Assembly: GCF_030463565.1 (NCBI RefSeq)
Contig: NC_134643.1
Location: forward strand, 2,118,001 to 2,182,000
Length of the DNA stretch: 64,000 nt
DNA from: Pelecanus crispus
Lineage: Eukaryota > Chordata > Aves > Pelecaniformes > Pelecanidae
Direction: 5' to 3'
The notes under the pieces were generated by a model. The model was not told where the DNA came from. It saw nothing but the letters and a program-made list of their open reading frames with translations, and made no database searches. Of the stretch, positions 48,001 to 58,600 are shown one piece after another (positions within the stretch are counted from its first letter, which is position 1; each line of letters starts with the position of its first letter). The position numbers and the translations under genes were made by a program.

Positions 48001-51000
48001 AGGTTAACAAGCCAAAATAAAGAAGAATAGCTGGGACATTGCATGATCTGGGCTGGCATGATCTCCCCTGCCATTTTGCATACTATCTTCCTGGTATGTA
48101 GAACAATGATGTAGAATATGTGAGGTTTAAACGTCATTAAAGGACTGCTCAACCTTTTCAGAGACAGGTACGCATCCAAATTAAAGAATCCCTTCCCCCA
48201 CCTTTATTTTAAAAACATACATTGGGTAAGGTGCCAAGTTTGGGATACTAGGATGCAACGCCCTGCTCCAAACCAGCCCTTCATGGGATCACCATCTACA
48301 TGGCAATTTTGTCAGCACAATTATGTCTAGTAGGAGTGTGAATGCAGTATGCTAGCAAAACTCCTACGTTATTACAAGTATGGTGACAAAACAGCAGCTT
48401 GTCAGCTGAGCTATATTTGCCAGGGGAGACAGCAGAGCTGAAATAGCAGTTATGCTGTGGAGTTAAGACACTTTACAGAGACAAACTCTGAAAAATCAGT
48501 TCCCATCTGTAAGATGGGGATAAACAATATATGGTCTGACCTACACGTAACGTTCTTAAATTATCTTGATCTTCTCTTGTGACCTTATTTCATCAATAAA
48601 ATAGATATATCTGTGTGTGATGGAGCCAAATTTTAGGCTATTGGTTCACCCTCATCAAATCTGGACAGAGCAAAGTATAATCTGTACTACAGCATAAGTG
48701 CTCAACGAGACTCAGACATCCTGGTCGAGACTCAGACATCCTGGTGATGTGTTTTGAAAAATCTGACTATAAGTAGTTGACTACAGTGCTTTTGAAACTT
48801 TTAATGACCTTGAGAGTTGGTATCAAAAAGCCTGAAAATAACAATCCAATCAATACTGTTATGTATTTTCACAAGAATACTGGAGTGTATTTTGTGGGTG
48901 TGCCTCAAACTCTCAAATGTCCAGGAGAGCCTGACCCTTTCAAAAGAACAGGTTAAAAAGTCAGGTTAAACAAAAGCTGCAGTCTGAACTTTGACTGTAT
49001 TAGCCTAGGGACTTCTCTTGTTCCTTGGAAGATTCCTGTTAAAACTCTTGAAAGGCGAGTACATGGATTACTGTTGATATTTTAATTTCACCTTGAAGAC
49101 ATTGCTTTGTGGGAGATATCCTAATTCACGCAATTTTGTCCAACACATAAAAAGGTAGTCCAATTAAGAAGAAAAAGAAATCTTCTTCCCTGAGGGCAGA
49201 TTTCCTAGCCATAACACTCCCATCTGCATCAGAAAACCAGAAAGATTTCAGAAACAAAACAAGCCCAAAACACAGTCAGTTCAGAGGCATCAGCACTGCT
49301 GTGTCACAGCCCTCTGCAGATAATCTTTTTTGCTCTTTTCCCTCCCCTACTTGGAAAGTACAGGGATGGTCTTATCTGGAACAGGAGATCTAGCCTAGAG
49401 AGGTCAAAGCCCAGAGTTAGCCTGTTGGATGGGACAATCAGTCATGGAAAGCATCCAGCAGCAGCCAGGTTGAGGCTAATAAATAATGCACAAATGCAAA
49501 GTGACAACAACAGAGGATGCACTGGTCATTAGGTCAAACAGGAAATTCCCCACTAACAAATTACTTTTAATCCCAGTCTAATAAACCATAAAACCCACTT
49601 AAGTTAACTCCCAACTCAATAGCTACCTTCCTAGGAAAAACCCTGTTAGTCTTCCTTCTGCTCTTCAGAGGAGTGTCCGACAGTGAGATCTTCAGGGCAG
49701 GTGGACAGCGGGAAGGAGTTTTTCTTTCAGAAAACCAAGGTTGGATAGTCCTTGGAAAAAGATGCAATTTTGCACATCCCCACCCTCATTTCTGTAAGCC
49801 AATTTAATCCATAGCTTTAAGAACAATTTACCACCCAGTCAGTCCAGCTTGTTTGCAATACAACTAAGTGCACTAACTAAAGTCAAACAAAAGCAACATT
49901 TGAAGGGGCTTTGCACAGTTTTCCTTCCCAGCACTTGAAAATGCTTATGTTCTTGCTAAGTACGGGTTACATGCATTCATTTCACACAACATTAAAACTG
50001 TGGCAGACTTAGGATTCAGATGATTAAAACAGGAGATCAGAGTGTTACGGATATCCCTAGCAGGACTCAGCCCACCCCAGAGGTGTGTGCAAGAGCAAAC
50101 ACAGCTGTACATGTCTCAAAACTGTTGATGGTGAAACACAAACACAGAAAGTATGGCATTCCCCAGTAGAAGCCACTACAGTTGACCAGCAGATGATTGT
50201 CTATATCATAGAGGAATGTGTTTTGATTACCTTAAAGTCAAGGCTGCAAAGACTGACTACATCATCATCTTTCTCTCGGCGCTTCCTCTTCTGTAAGAAA
50301 TGAAAGAGAGTTATAGCTGTACACTAGATTTGCGTTCAGAAAGAAGGCTCTGTTTTTTATAAAGCAGACTAGAGACATTTTCTTTCTTTACACCCCCAAC
50401 TAACTGTAATAACTAAAAAAACTAAAGGTTGAAAACAAACGTGAAGCATATTTATGCTGTTTCATAAGGTTTGTCACCTGATTGATACCTATAAATTAAA
50501 TGCCTATAATCTGGTTTCTCTGTACTCCCATAGTTGTGGTTGTGAGTAAAGTTTTAAGTAGGAAATCTCAGCAGCAGGACAGAATGCAGCAGTTACCACT
50601 GTGAAATGATTTGAGATTCATTTAGTTAAATGAAATATTTTTTGTGATTTCTGAGGTCAGCAATCCAGCAATAAAGTTGGGCTTTTTGAAAGGGTTAGGT
50701 ACTAAGAGGGTCAGACTTGGTGATCGTTAGGATCTGAGGTCTCTAGGGGACACCAGAAGATGCCATGCCTAATTCTTATGTTTGCTCACCAGCACAGCTG
50801 GGCTTGGGCAGGGGTTTGAGAGTGAGGGGATCTACAGATTTCACCCTGGGGACAGTGCCAGCACAAAGCAGTTCTGCACTAGGTTGGTTGTTCCTGCTCC
50901 TCAGCTACCCTCTAATACCCAAATATGTTTTATTAAGGGGATTCTTACTGCGGATCAGGGATTTGTTTTAGTGCTGTTCCCCAAACAGCTGAATGTGTGT

Positions 51001-54000
51001 ATATGAGGGCATTTCAGTCACTTATTTAATTCATTACTTTGGACATGCCAGTAGACAGCTGTGGCTGAAGCACGCCTGCTAGGAATGCAATGGGCTAAAA
51101 GAATAAGCGTTTTTGTGGAAGAAAGGTGAGGCTTTTGGCCAGGGAGCTCTCAGCTATTTTCTTTTCTGAAGAAGAGCACAAGCCAGTGGACCAATGATCA
51201 AAGACATCTGCACTGAGCTTCCTGATACCTCCCACTATTTCTGTACTATCTGGGTTTCTACATTATTTTTTCATTACCCAGATAATGGAAAACTGATCAT
51301 AGACTCATCCTGTTAGACTGTGCCAGCCTGCAAATCACCTGGTCTGGAAAAAAACATGGGTCACGAGCATAAATTGTTTGGTCACCCACAAAACAGGTAG
51401 TTGGTTTTCATCCTGTGTTTGACCCTTGTCCTTCAACATTTCAGAATGAGTCAAGTTCTTCCTCTTCCACTTTATTAAGCACAAAAGAAAATAAACTATT
51501 TTATGTTTTTATAAGGGTCTACATGTTGTTTATCAGTTTAACAGACTAGACATTGAACTAGATGAAATGGGGAAAACACCCTCTCTTGCAGCTGCAGAGG
51601 GAGCTACTACCACAAATCCACTCTGAACTTCAGCAAATTTCGGTTTTGTGCTCTACCAGTCCAGCAGCTTGACCGGCTGTCGGGAGCAAATATGTAATTC
51701 CTGTTTTCTTAGAATTTAATAATATATTCAAATAATTTAAATTTTTCAGCTTTAATAGAGGTTTGTCATCATTGTAAGTGTATTTAGAATGTCTGAATAC
51801 AAATATTCATTCAAATTATTTTAAATGTTGACCAGCCTAGTTTCCATGGCTCCTTTGAAAATCTGGTGCTGTGGAGGGGATGTCCAGCTTCCCTGCAGGG
51901 TTCTCAGAAACCTGTTCTCTTGTTTGCTAGTCCTTTCATATGATGTGCCTTTAGCCTCCTGTGTGTCTTCTTGCCTGTCCATGCTATGCTGACTCTACCG
52001 TTTAACTATTAAATATACACATGTAATGGTGAGATATTACAGAATTGCACTCATTAGTTTCTTATATTTTGGGTTTTGGTGCTGTGGTTTTTTTCCTTAG
52101 CTATTCACATTAGCTACAGAAGTTGATTCAAGTACAAAGTTCCCCACTGATTTAAGTTTTTCTGTTTTTTTTTCTTTTTTTTTCTTTTTCTGTATTTGCA
52201 AAGACAAGATACGACTTTGTCACATGAGTGCATCCCTTCACTGATAGACTTGCTAACTACAGAGGAAAAAATTCTCACGTTAGACATTATGTCTTACCAT
52301 ATTTGTAGCATTGACACTGAATTAATGTCCCAGCACACTCCATACTTTTTGAACAGACCTTTGGCAGGCTTGAGAAGACATGCAAATGCAGACATTTGTT
52401 TTTTTTTAGGTTTAGTAAAATATTCAGGGTTGGTTATTTATCAAACCCTGCAATAAGACTGCTATAACCACACCTTTTTGGTCTGCAGATTATTTTTCCC
52501 ATATGTAAGTCAAAGATATTAGCATCTATTTAACAGAAGAAAACTTGCAATAAAGACAAAAGACACCACGCCTTTTTGGTCTGACTATTATTCGTTCCTT
52601 ATGTAGTCAAGTATATTAACATCTTTAACATAGAACTCCAGACCAGAGCCCAGACACGAAAGGAAGGCCAAAGTTTTGTTTTTAAACTGGCTAGACTTAT
52701 GCAATAAGTATTGCATTGGCTGGACCCCATTTCCTTTGCCCAATATAGTTTCATACAAAAACTTAGACATTTCACTACAGAGCCAGCTGTATCATTCCTG
52801 TGTGGTGCCAGAACAGGAACAGATTCCAAGAAAACGGCCTCTTCAGACTGCTCAAATCTGGGCATTTAAAGCCATATGATAGAAAAGCAACTGCTACAGT
52901 ACTGTTTTCTCACATTTTTGAGACGGTCACGATCAGAGATCCGATACGTTAACCTTCTCACGAAACTCAAGTCATGTGGAAAAAGTTACTTCTACGAAAG
53001 TTATTAAACTGTAAAAAACGTGAGACCCGATTTAGGCTCTCAAAGAGGTATTGTACAGGAGAAGCATAAAAAAATCCTAATCAGGAGGGAAAATCTAAAT
53101 ATTTTGTGACTTTATTTTAGAAAGACCTAAACAATGCCGTGAGCATGAATGGTAATTGGTAATTACCAATGAAAATGGTAATTACATTTCAAGGATTCCG
53201 ATTAAAGGTCCAGGAACGCTTTTTAAGAAAGTACTGGTTTTCAATTTAAAAACAATTCTAGTCATCTAGTTTTCCTCTCTCCTACTAAGAGCTTTTTGCC
53301 TTAAACTGGGATATTTTGTTCTTTAGGGATCAGTCTGGTTTTGCTGCTTATTGCCCACCTGAAGTCATAAAACACCAACACGGCTTCAGGTGAGGAATGT
53401 GCATCAGGACCGTTAAGTCAACAAAGATCAAGTGCCTGTTTCTCATAAATGAATCCTCCTTAATGAAAATGAGGAAAGGAAAACAGACCATGAGTAACCT
53501 TGCTTCCAGTCAGAAGCCATCCAGAGGATGTTTTAATCCAAACTGCGTTAGTCTTGTCTTAGACTTGTGCAGAGCACACACTAGTCCTTCCCTTTAAAAC
53601 CACCCAACCTCTGCAGGCATGAAGAGGACACTTGGCTGAGTTACCCACTTCCCCCGAGACTCAGGCCAGGTATTTTTACCTTTCTTTACCTTTTATGTTT
53701 CACAGACTTTTGGCCAAACGGCTGCACAAACTATTGCATGAAGAGATGCTCTTTGTGAGCAGCATACGAGTACTTGGTGGTCATGGGGAGCAAAACCCTG
53801 TGTGTGACACACGCCAGCACACGAGAGACATGACACCAAGAAAAGTACAGTTCTTGCTTACAGGCTGCTGCCAAAATGCAGCGCTCTGGTCAATGTATGC
53901 CAGTGTAATTACAGTGGCAAAGCTTCTAAACAGAGACCTGGTCCCTGGCCATGCAGTAAGGGTATGCCTGCCGGGTGACTGAACTGCACAGCTATGTGCT

Positions 54001-55652
54001 CTCCTTCATTATTCTTTCCCTCCTGTATTTACTTCTCTTCCAGTGTTAGGTGTATTAATCCAAGACTAACCTCTAGCTAGTCACAGGAAGGCTTGGATCT
54101 CCAGAAAAGGGCTGGAGTCCAGGGCTACCCACCATCTGTAGCTGGAAATAAAGCTGCTTGGGCTTGAAGGGAGAAGTGGCAGTGGACCAGGATGAGGGCC
54201 ATGATGGAGGAACGCAGACAAGCAATTAAGTCCTTCAGAAACATTTGCTTTGTTTTTTTGCAGTCTGTCATGACATACAATACGCTCTAACTGTAATTGA
54301 GAGTTGAACTGAATATGTGTATAGCCAAATAAAAGCAGATGAAAAAAACCATGCAAAGAACATGAATAACTTGAAACTCAATCAAAATGCTTTGAATTTG
54401 CGATGTTAGAGCACAATATTTTCAAATTTGAAAGAATATAATTTCTAGGGCTTTGTAATATTCAAATGTATATATGTTTACTGTAGCTGCAGTCACCAGA
54501 TGAAAGTTTCTAAAATGAAGCAAAATTAAAATCTACAAGAGCTTATGGTTTTGTTTAATCCACTCCCACACTGGACTGGCGTTTGTGCGGCCTCAAAGTT
54601 GCACATGGCTGCCCTCCGAGGCACAGCCAGCAAAATGCCTGTCTAAATACATGCTTTCACAAGAACCTCCATCTGATTTTTAGATGGGATTTCCTTCATA
54701 AAAGGTAGTCCTGTCCTTTTCCCCACCTCCAGACATGTTCTCACGCCCTTCCTCGTGCCGACGCAGGCAGTCATACAGCTTGTGCAGTCAGCTGGATCAG
54801 CTCATCCAAAACTCTTTGTTTTCTTTTTGGTAAGGCAAGTTTTTCAGCCAGATCAGTTTGCTGGCTGAGGATGGGATCACCGCTTCCAGGGGCAGCGGGG
54901 GGCAAATCAGCTTAGGCAGCTCATGAAAATGAGCTTTAAGATGGGACAAGATCTATATACCTAACACTAGTGCTGTGCACCTACTTCAGCTGACTAATTG
55001 CCTTGCAGTCCTCAGCGCATGAAGAGGGACAGACTTCATGAAGCAGCAATTCAGAACAGAAACCCAGTGTAAGTCCTCTGAACCACTCGCCAGAGTGGTC
55101 CATCTTTCTCTACCAGCTCTAGAGGCTGGATACGAACCACTTCCATAGTAAGGGATGCATGTTATAGGATGGAGAGAAGAAAGCACGAGGTGATAAGGCC
55201 GTGCACTTACTCTAGATAGTTTCTCTATACCAAATAAAATACAGATTTTTGTGTTTAAGAAAAAACAAAAGGTTTATTTTTACACCATGTTTTACATCTC
55301 ACCTATTGCGTTGCCAGCTTAGCTAGCAGGACTGCTGAAACACACCAGAAGAAGTTCATAAAGGAACTGCAGTGTCCAGGATATCCTGCCTTCTCTTAAT
55401 CCCTGTGTGCAACAAGCACCCTCCAGGCTAAAGCTCAGAAGCCTCAGTGGCTCAGAAAGTGTCTAGCCAGGGAGGGAGGAATGTATTGATTTTCTTTCTC
55501 CTCCAGGCAGAGGGACCTTCACCTCTGTATTCCTGCTTTTGTTTGCATGCTTTTGCAATATGCACACACCAGCTGTTTTACTCACCAAGGTGAAGTCCCA
55601 TTGTGGTCCCGGAGTCAGAAACGTGAAAGAGCTGCCTCGTCTCAGAGTGTAC
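31654..55652 (-). CDS. NET1: NET1 long (nuclear) form, 5' partial
   Basis: Uses the nine shared exons (31654-37356) plus 50231-50290 and 55586-55652. The window therefore holds about 551 of an expected roughly 595 residues. The missing part is about 43 N-terminal residues encoded by a first exon that I could not find in 55653-64000 and that probably lies further right. The extra exons carry the KRKRREK basic cluster, part of the N-terminal nuclear-localisation region in mammalian NET1. This form is kept mainly nuclear in mammals. Confidence 0.85.
32055..32432 (-). other. NET1 intron
   Basis: Intron of 378 bp before the last coding exon. Nothing else is seen in it. Confidence 0.9.
32433..32619 (-). 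CDS. NET1: NET1 exon (PH domain)
   Basis: 187 nt between acceptor cctttcag and donor AAAG|gtacgg, entered in phase 0 and left in phase 1. Encodes KLYVFLFQDILVLTRPVTRN and PVQELLLEDLQDGDVKMGG, the beta-strands of the PH domain. Confidence 0.96.
32620..33483 (-). other. NET1 intron
   Basis: Intron of 864 bp with a short C run at about 32921-32932. No exon, RNA gene or repeat family is seen. Confidence 0.9.
33484..33654 (-). CDS. NET1: NET1 exon (DH-PH linker and start of PH)
   Basis: 171 nt, both ends in phase 0, with acceptor tttatag and donor GACAT|gtaagt. Encodes ITIIQGVLSDINLKKGESEC, then YYIDKLEYLDEKQ and ALLCHGELKNKNGH, linking the last DH helix to the PH domain. Confidence 0.95.
33915..34172 (-). 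CDS. NET1: NET1 exon (core of DH domain)
   Basis: 258 nt, both ends in phase 0, with acceptor tctgcag and donor AGCC|gtaagt. Encodes 86 residues including LPRLHAYKGYCSNQLAAKAL, VQDFLQRCLESPFSRK and RLVKYPLLLKEILRHT, the most conserved DH helix region. Confidence 0.96.
34173..34664 (-). other. NET1 intron
   Basis: Intron of 492 bp. Nothing recognisable. Confidence 0.9.
34665..34741 (-). CDS. NET1: NET1 exon (DH domain)
   Basis: 77 nt between acceptor aattccag and donor AAGTGG|gtgagt, entered in phase 1 and left in phase 0. Encodes (D)LLASLGEATKPDGTVEQIG, then PILVKW. Confidence 0.95.
34864..34960 (-). CDS. NET1: NET1 exon (DH domain)
   Basis: 97 nt between acceptor tttgacag and donor GAAG|gtaaga, entered in phase 0 and left in phase 1. 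Encodes AYHDPMLKLSIMSEEELTHI, then FGDLDSYIPLHE. Confidence 0.96.
34961..35403 (-). other. NET1 intron
   Basis: Intron of 443 bp with a short TTA run near 35350. Nothing else is seen. Confidence 0.9.
35404..35466 (-). CDS. NET1: NET1 exon (start of DH domain)
   Basis: 63 nt, both ends in phase 0, with acceptor cctcacag and donor AGAAAG|gtgagt. Encodes AIYEMSRGEQDLIEDLKLAR K, the first DH helix with its invariant Glu. Confidence 0.96.
35467..36251 (-). other. NET1 intron
   Basis: Intron of 785 bp. Nothing recognisable. Confidence 0.9.
36252..36419 (-). CDS. NET1: NET1 exon (N-terminal region before DH)
   Basis: 168 nt, both ends in phase 0, with acceptor cctatag and donor CAGGAG|gtaggc. Encodes SFALRSDSKSPG, then PTPPKRRNSVLWSEMLDVN and KESLSTKEIKRQE. 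The basic KRRNS patch is a likely phosphorylation or localisation site by family knowledge. Confidence 0.94.
36420..37248 (-). other. NET1 intron
   Basis: Intron of 829 bp. It has an A-rich tract at about 36430-36467 next to the acceptor of the 36252-36419 exon, which is its T-rich tract on the minus strand. Confidence 0.9.
37249..37356 (-). CDS. NET1: NET1 exon shared by both forms (first common exon)
   Basis: 108 nt, both ends in phase 0, with acceptor atttacag and donor ATACAG|gtaaaa. Encodes EPSNKRVRPLARVTSLANLI, then SPVRNGAVRRFGQTIQ. It joins either to the NET1A exon (41943-42035) or to the long-form exon (50231-50290). Confidence 0.96.
37357..41942 (-). other. NET1A intron 1
   Basis: 4.6 kb between the NET1A exon and the first common exon. 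Contains poly-T and poly-A runs, a CCAA run at about 40846-40858 and the G homopolymer at 41857-41875. No other coding exon or mobile element is recognised. Confidence 0.85.
41857..41875. repeat. 19-base G homopolymer
   Basis: An uninterrupted G run on plus (C run in the NET1 sense) about 70 bp inside NET1A intron 1. It could form a quadruplex on the plus strand and is a likely site of sequencing length error. Confidence 0.9.
41943..42035 (-). CDS. NET1: NET1A-specific first coding exon
   Basis: 93 nt from ATG (42035-42033) to donor CAGGAG|gtgagg. Encodes the 31 residues MVAHDELGGLLPIKRTIRVI, then DAQNQSFREQE. It lies at the edge of a CpG island, with C/G-rich sequence on both sides. Confidence 0.95.
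42036..42200 (-). promoter_or_regulatory. NET1: NET1A CpG-island promoter / 5' UTR
   Basis: Dense CpG with several GC boxes (GGGGCGGGG near 42126-42135; CCCCGCCCC near 42148 and 42168). No TATA box is seen. It lies directly upstream of the NET1A start and is an internal promoter relative to the long form. Confidence 0.7.
43880..43925 (+). mobile_element. CR1 LINE scrap (last ~45 bp)
   Basis: TTGATCTTAAAGGTCTTTTC, then CAACCTAAACGATTCTATG and the CR1 terminal repeat ATTCTATGATTCTAT. Only the 3' tip is recognisable. Confidence 0.88.
48706..48745. repeat. Exact tandem duplication of 20 bp
   Basis: CGAGACTCAGACATCCTGGT occurs twice with no gap and no mismatch, in a NET1 intron. Perfect identity suggests a recent event. 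Confidence 0.95.
50231..50290 (-). CDS. NET1: NET1 long-form exon with basic NLS cluster
   Basis: 60 nt, both ends in phase 0, with acceptor ttcttacag and donor TTTAAG|gtaatc. Encodes KRKRREKDDDVVSLCSLDFK, matching the human long-form segment except for single substitutions. Confidence 0.93.
52446..52640. repeat. Diverged tandem duplication, about 98-bp unit
   Basis: The first copy (about 52446-52543) and second copy (about 52544-52640) share GCAATAA, CACCTTTTTGGTCTG versus CGCCTTTTTGGTCTG, then ATATGTAAGTCAAAGATATT versus TTATGTAGTCAAGTATATT, and AACATCTTTAACA-like ends. CCTTTTTGGTCTG recurs exactly 98 bp apart (52473 and 52571). Confidence 0.8.
53155..53170. repeat. 16-bp perfect palindrome
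   Basis: ATTGGTAATTACCAAT is self-complementary and surrounded by further GGTAATT/AATTACC copies (53151-53180). TAATTA is a common homeodomain core. Function is unknown. Confidence 0.85.
55586..55652 (-). CDS. NET1: NET1 long-form exon (second coding exon)
   Basis: 67 nt between acceptor actcccag and donor ACCTTG|gtgagt. It starts with the last base of a split codon and ends in phase 0. Encodes YTLRRGSSFTFLTPGPQWDF TL. A poly-A run on plus (about 55661-55680) forms the T-rich tract before the acceptor. Confidence 0.93.
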
Positions 55653-58600
55653 CTGGGAGTAAAAAAAAAAAAAAAAAAAAGGAATAAGGTAAATAATTTA
55701 TAGGTCGCTGCCACAATTAATAAACTACATCTCTTTTCCACAGCTTTGGAAGTCTTTTCCAAAGAGGGTATCATACATCCTCAGCTCCTAGCACAAAACT
55801 TACAAAGACAATGATGTAGCACAGACTTTGGGAAATAGAGACCAAAAGGATTGCCAGTATTCCGCGTCACGATTGCAGGTGTTAGATTAAAAATCCCAGT
55901 TTATTACAATAAATGGCTCTGTGCAACAGAGGCAGGCAAAAACTTCCCACTGGGCCCTGCAGGCTGGTCTGCAGGAAAATCTCTCTTTGACCACAAACCT
56001 GCCAATCTGACCAAGAGGAAGGATAAAACAATAGTAATAATAATAAAAAATAATAATATTGTGGCCTCATTTTCCAAGGTTAATGAAGCTGAAATGAAAG
56101 AAGGCAACAAACTGCATCTTTGACAATGCAGCCTTGTAGTTTCCCATAAAATTACAACCAGGAATTGAGTTGTGGTCTTTCATTAAGTCATTCTCAATCC
56201 AAGAAAGTTAAACCACCAGAAAGCATTACACACAATAGACCGTTTGTATAATCCTTGCTCTTTGAACAATGGTAAACGAATTGCCTTATGCAAGTCATTT
56301 ATTGTACTAGCACCGAGTTAAGCAAACAAGTTATGTTCCAACTTTCACTGTCTGGTGGACTTAAGGTATGTTTCCAGCAACAACTTTTTAAAGCTTATTC
56401 TGGCCGTAGTATGGAGAAACATTTTTGTCTGTCATTGGGTTTCTGCATGTAGAATTTTAGTCCCAAATGGGCCACACAATTTTTTTTTTTTCCAAGGGCA
56501 GCCAGCTGTATCACCTGTTGGGGAGAAGATTTCCCCCTTGCTATCACAAACTCAGACAGAAAAGGCATCTCCTCACCAGCTGCACCTTTCTTTGTACTAA
56601 GATCCCACAGGATTATAAAAAACCTGGAAATAATATAGGAATGCAAACCCTTCCGACTTTCAGGGGACTTGCACTCCAGCATTGCTCAGGCATTGCTGAA
56701 AATTCATCTCACCGAGTATTAGCAGTATTTAACGTCAGCAGCTCTCTGTATCAGAAGAGAAAAAGCATTTGTCTGTAAAAGGTTTGTGCAGGGTGGGGTG
56801 TTCTGGATTGGTATTTGGAACATATAAGTCAACCACCCAGAAAATATTTTTGCACTTCTAACAGCCAATGCAGAGCAACAAGATAAACGTTTTATGAAGT
56901 GTACCTTATTGGAAGCAAGATGTGAAGGAATACAAGATACTTTTGGTGATGACAAACATTTTATGCAGCAGATGTAGACTACACAGATGAGCTTATTAGC
57001 ACTTTTCCTCCAGAAATATCTTTCTATGCTGAGCCTTTGCTTAGCATACATCTGTTAATACAAGCGTTGCCGTATTTTACTTCAAACTCAAATCTGAGAA
57101 GAAAGCTAACCAACTGCTGAATGGCTGAGCTGGTTCTGTGCTCCTCACTCTAGGAAGGACATGTCCGGGCAGCGGATTTTGACTCTTGGGATGACCCAAG
57201 GAGATGACCCAAAACTTATCTTGCACCTGGTACCAAAAAGACAAGACCACTATGTGCAAGAATGGCATATTCTCTTCATTCCCCACTCGTGGTGAAGGAA
57301 TGTGTCTGCCACACATAAAAAGCTGAAGCAGCCTCAGCAGAAAATTATATACTTTGATCCAGACAGGGAGCGAGAGCTGTTCGGCCACCTCAGTAGGTCA
57401 CACGGAATAGGATCAACACTTCCCTGCAGCTTCTGGGGTGGCTGAAGTCCCCTTGGGACCTGTTTAGGGAGCACTTCTCCTCCTCCAAGGGTTTGAGCAA
57501 GGCAGCTGCCATGTGAGCAGTGAAAATGCCAAGCAAGCAGCATCTCCAGTGGAAAACCAGGAAGCAGGAACATTGTCATGGGCTTCAAAGTGGTTAGAAT
57601 AGTAAATATGCCATCTACGTTATATGTACAGATAGACTTAGAGATCTAAATATATAGATATCCAAAATAAATACCTAAAATCTATAAAATACATAAATAT
57701 AAAAAATAAGCTTGTTCAGAGTACCATACACATGAATTATGATTTATGTAAACCAGAGGAAACTTTTCCTCAGACCACATGACCTTCAGGTACCTTAGGA
57801 TCAGCCAAAACCTTTTAATACAATCACCGTGTCTGTGACACTGCTCCAGAAAGGAAAGTGGCATTTCCAAGAGCTGCATACCAGTACACTGATTGCTAGA
57901 TGGAGAAGAAATTTCTGGAAGGGAACATTCTTTAGGATTTATAAGAGTACATACCGCTCAGGAAGAAAATCTGGGAATGAGCATCAGATTTCTTTGAAAT
58001 TTAACATAGAGCCATTTTTTCTCATGAGAAAGAAAAATCTTCGCTTTTTAATCCCAACATCTAACCTGCTAGGCTGCCCAGACCAAAATTTCTGAATTTG
58101 ATTAAACCTTCCTTGACTACAGATAGAAAAGCAAAGAGATAATTAATGGTCTGTAAACTGTGCCCTGCGCAGCTATAAAGAGCTACCAGAATGGACTAAG
58201 CCTCAGTCTCTAGGGCAGGCATGAGCTTTTATGCTGGGAAGCAGGAGCATAATTTTATTCCATGACTCTTGCTCTCCAGAGGCAGGCAAATTGTGGCCTG
58301 GAAGCCACAAGAGGCTTGCAAACTGTTCAGAGTAACTCCCAGTCGTCCCAGTATGGATATGAGCTGCTTGTAGCTGCCCCAGCTGCGTTGTCTGGGGTCC
58401 TGGGTGCAACCCGAGTTGTGCCCTCCTGCCCATGGGGAGCAACAGGACTGCAGATAAAAAACTGCCATTGAGAACAAGCATGAGTTTGGCCCATTTGTAC
58501 GAGGGCACTCAGCTTCCAACCAAATGGAGATTTTATGGAGTATAATCAAGTACGTTTGGCTACAGCAGCCTTTCAAAAAGCTCAAATTTAAAGGTATTGC

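Larger units (their letters stand above)
42201..50230 (-). other. NET1 long-form intron, part upstream of NET1A
   Basis: About 8 kb without recognised exons. Includes a CR1 3' scrap (43880-43925) and a tandem 20-mer (48706-48745). The region is AT-richer than the left half of the window. Confidence 0.8.
50291..55585 (-). other. NET1 long-form intron
   Basis: 5.3 kb of AT-rich intron. It holds the diverged 98-bp duplication at 52446-52640 and the palindrome at 53155-53170. No exon is recognised. Confidence 0.8.
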
